A DNA stretch of 11,758 bases, from NCBI GenBank assembly GCA_030152805.1, contig JASLIG010000100.1:1-11758 (forward strand). The letters are read 5' to 3'. Below the pieces are notes generated by a model. It was given only the letters and a program-made list of their open reading frames with translations. It was not told where the DNA came from and ran no database searches. Source of the DNA: Solirubrobacterales bacterium (GTDB taxonomy: Bacteria > Actinomycetota > Thermoleophilia > Solirubrobacterales > 70-9). Positions 11,697 through 11,758 of this stretch are shown piece after piece. The position numbers and the translations under genes were made by a program. Positions within the stretch are counted from its first letter, which is position 1, and every line of letters begins with the position of its first letter.

Positions 11697-11758
11697 GCAG
11701 CGGCCGCATCCTCATCGCCGACGACGAGCCCTCGGTCCGCGACTCGGTCGGCTACGCG
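11693..11758 (+). CDS. Response regulator, N-terminal fragment
   Basis: Only 22 codons are inside the window. They read MSSGRILIADDEPSVRDSVG, the first beta strand and acidic pair (Asp-Asp-Glu) of a CheY-like receiver domain. The ATG overlaps the kinase stop codon in an ATGA, so the two proteins are made in coupled fashion and form a two-component pair. The output domain, and hence the target, lies beyond the right edge. Confidence 0.85.
   Translation, partial: MSSGRILIADDEPSVRDSVGYA

Overview
The window is GC-rich DNA with strong G/C preference at third codon positions and GTG and TTG starts beside ATG. It most likely comes from a deep-branching actinobacterium, for example class Thermoleophilia; this is inferred from gene order and protein style, not from a 16S gene. 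The best lineage signal is the block topA, tmk, holB, an arrangement familiar in Actinobacteria. It sits with a cobalamin-dependent ribonucleotide reductase and a glycosyltransferase/DUF2304 pair. There are no tRNA or rRNA genes, insertion sequences or CRISPR arrays, and no gene-free stretch over 300 bases.

Layout. (1) 1-531, minus: N-terminal part of class II ribonucleotide reductase NrdJ, running off the left edge. (2) 697-1386, plus: hemolysin III/PAQR-type seven-helix membrane protein. (3) 1463-2580, minus: two-gene operon of a cytosolic YceI-like protein and an NAD(P)H-dependent FMN reductase, divergent from a MarR-family regulator (2700-3188, plus) across an AT-rich promoter region with a palindromic candidate operator. 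(4) 3233-3979, minus: precorrin-2 dehydrogenase (siroheme synthase) with a cysteine-rich N-terminal extension. (5) 4058-4990, minus: NAD-dependent sugar epimerase. (6) 5044-9181, plus: topA, tmk, holB. (7) 9134-10287, minus: translationally coupled family 2 glycosyltransferase and DUF2304 membrane protein. (8) 10398 to the right edge, plus: histidine kinase translationally coupled to a response regulator, which is cut by the window end.

Two things stand out. First, TopA resembles the archaeal form of topoisomerase IA in several diagnostic motifs, yet it lies in an actinobacterial replication locus and carries an actinobacterial-style lysine-rich tail, which suggests in-place replacement. Second, most gene boundaries hold long, near-perfect palindromes: 1386-1464, 3186-3235, 4015-4057, 7326-7374, a tandem pair at 7976-8083, and 10320-10367. 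Some are plausible bidirectional terminators whose stems begin and end at the flanking stop codons. Others lie where a terminator is not expected: over the tmk ribosome binding site, between codirectional tmk and holB, and between divergent genes. Several share a motif of a CG-containing outer stem, then TTT, then CCCC, and may be one dispersed palindromic repeat family.
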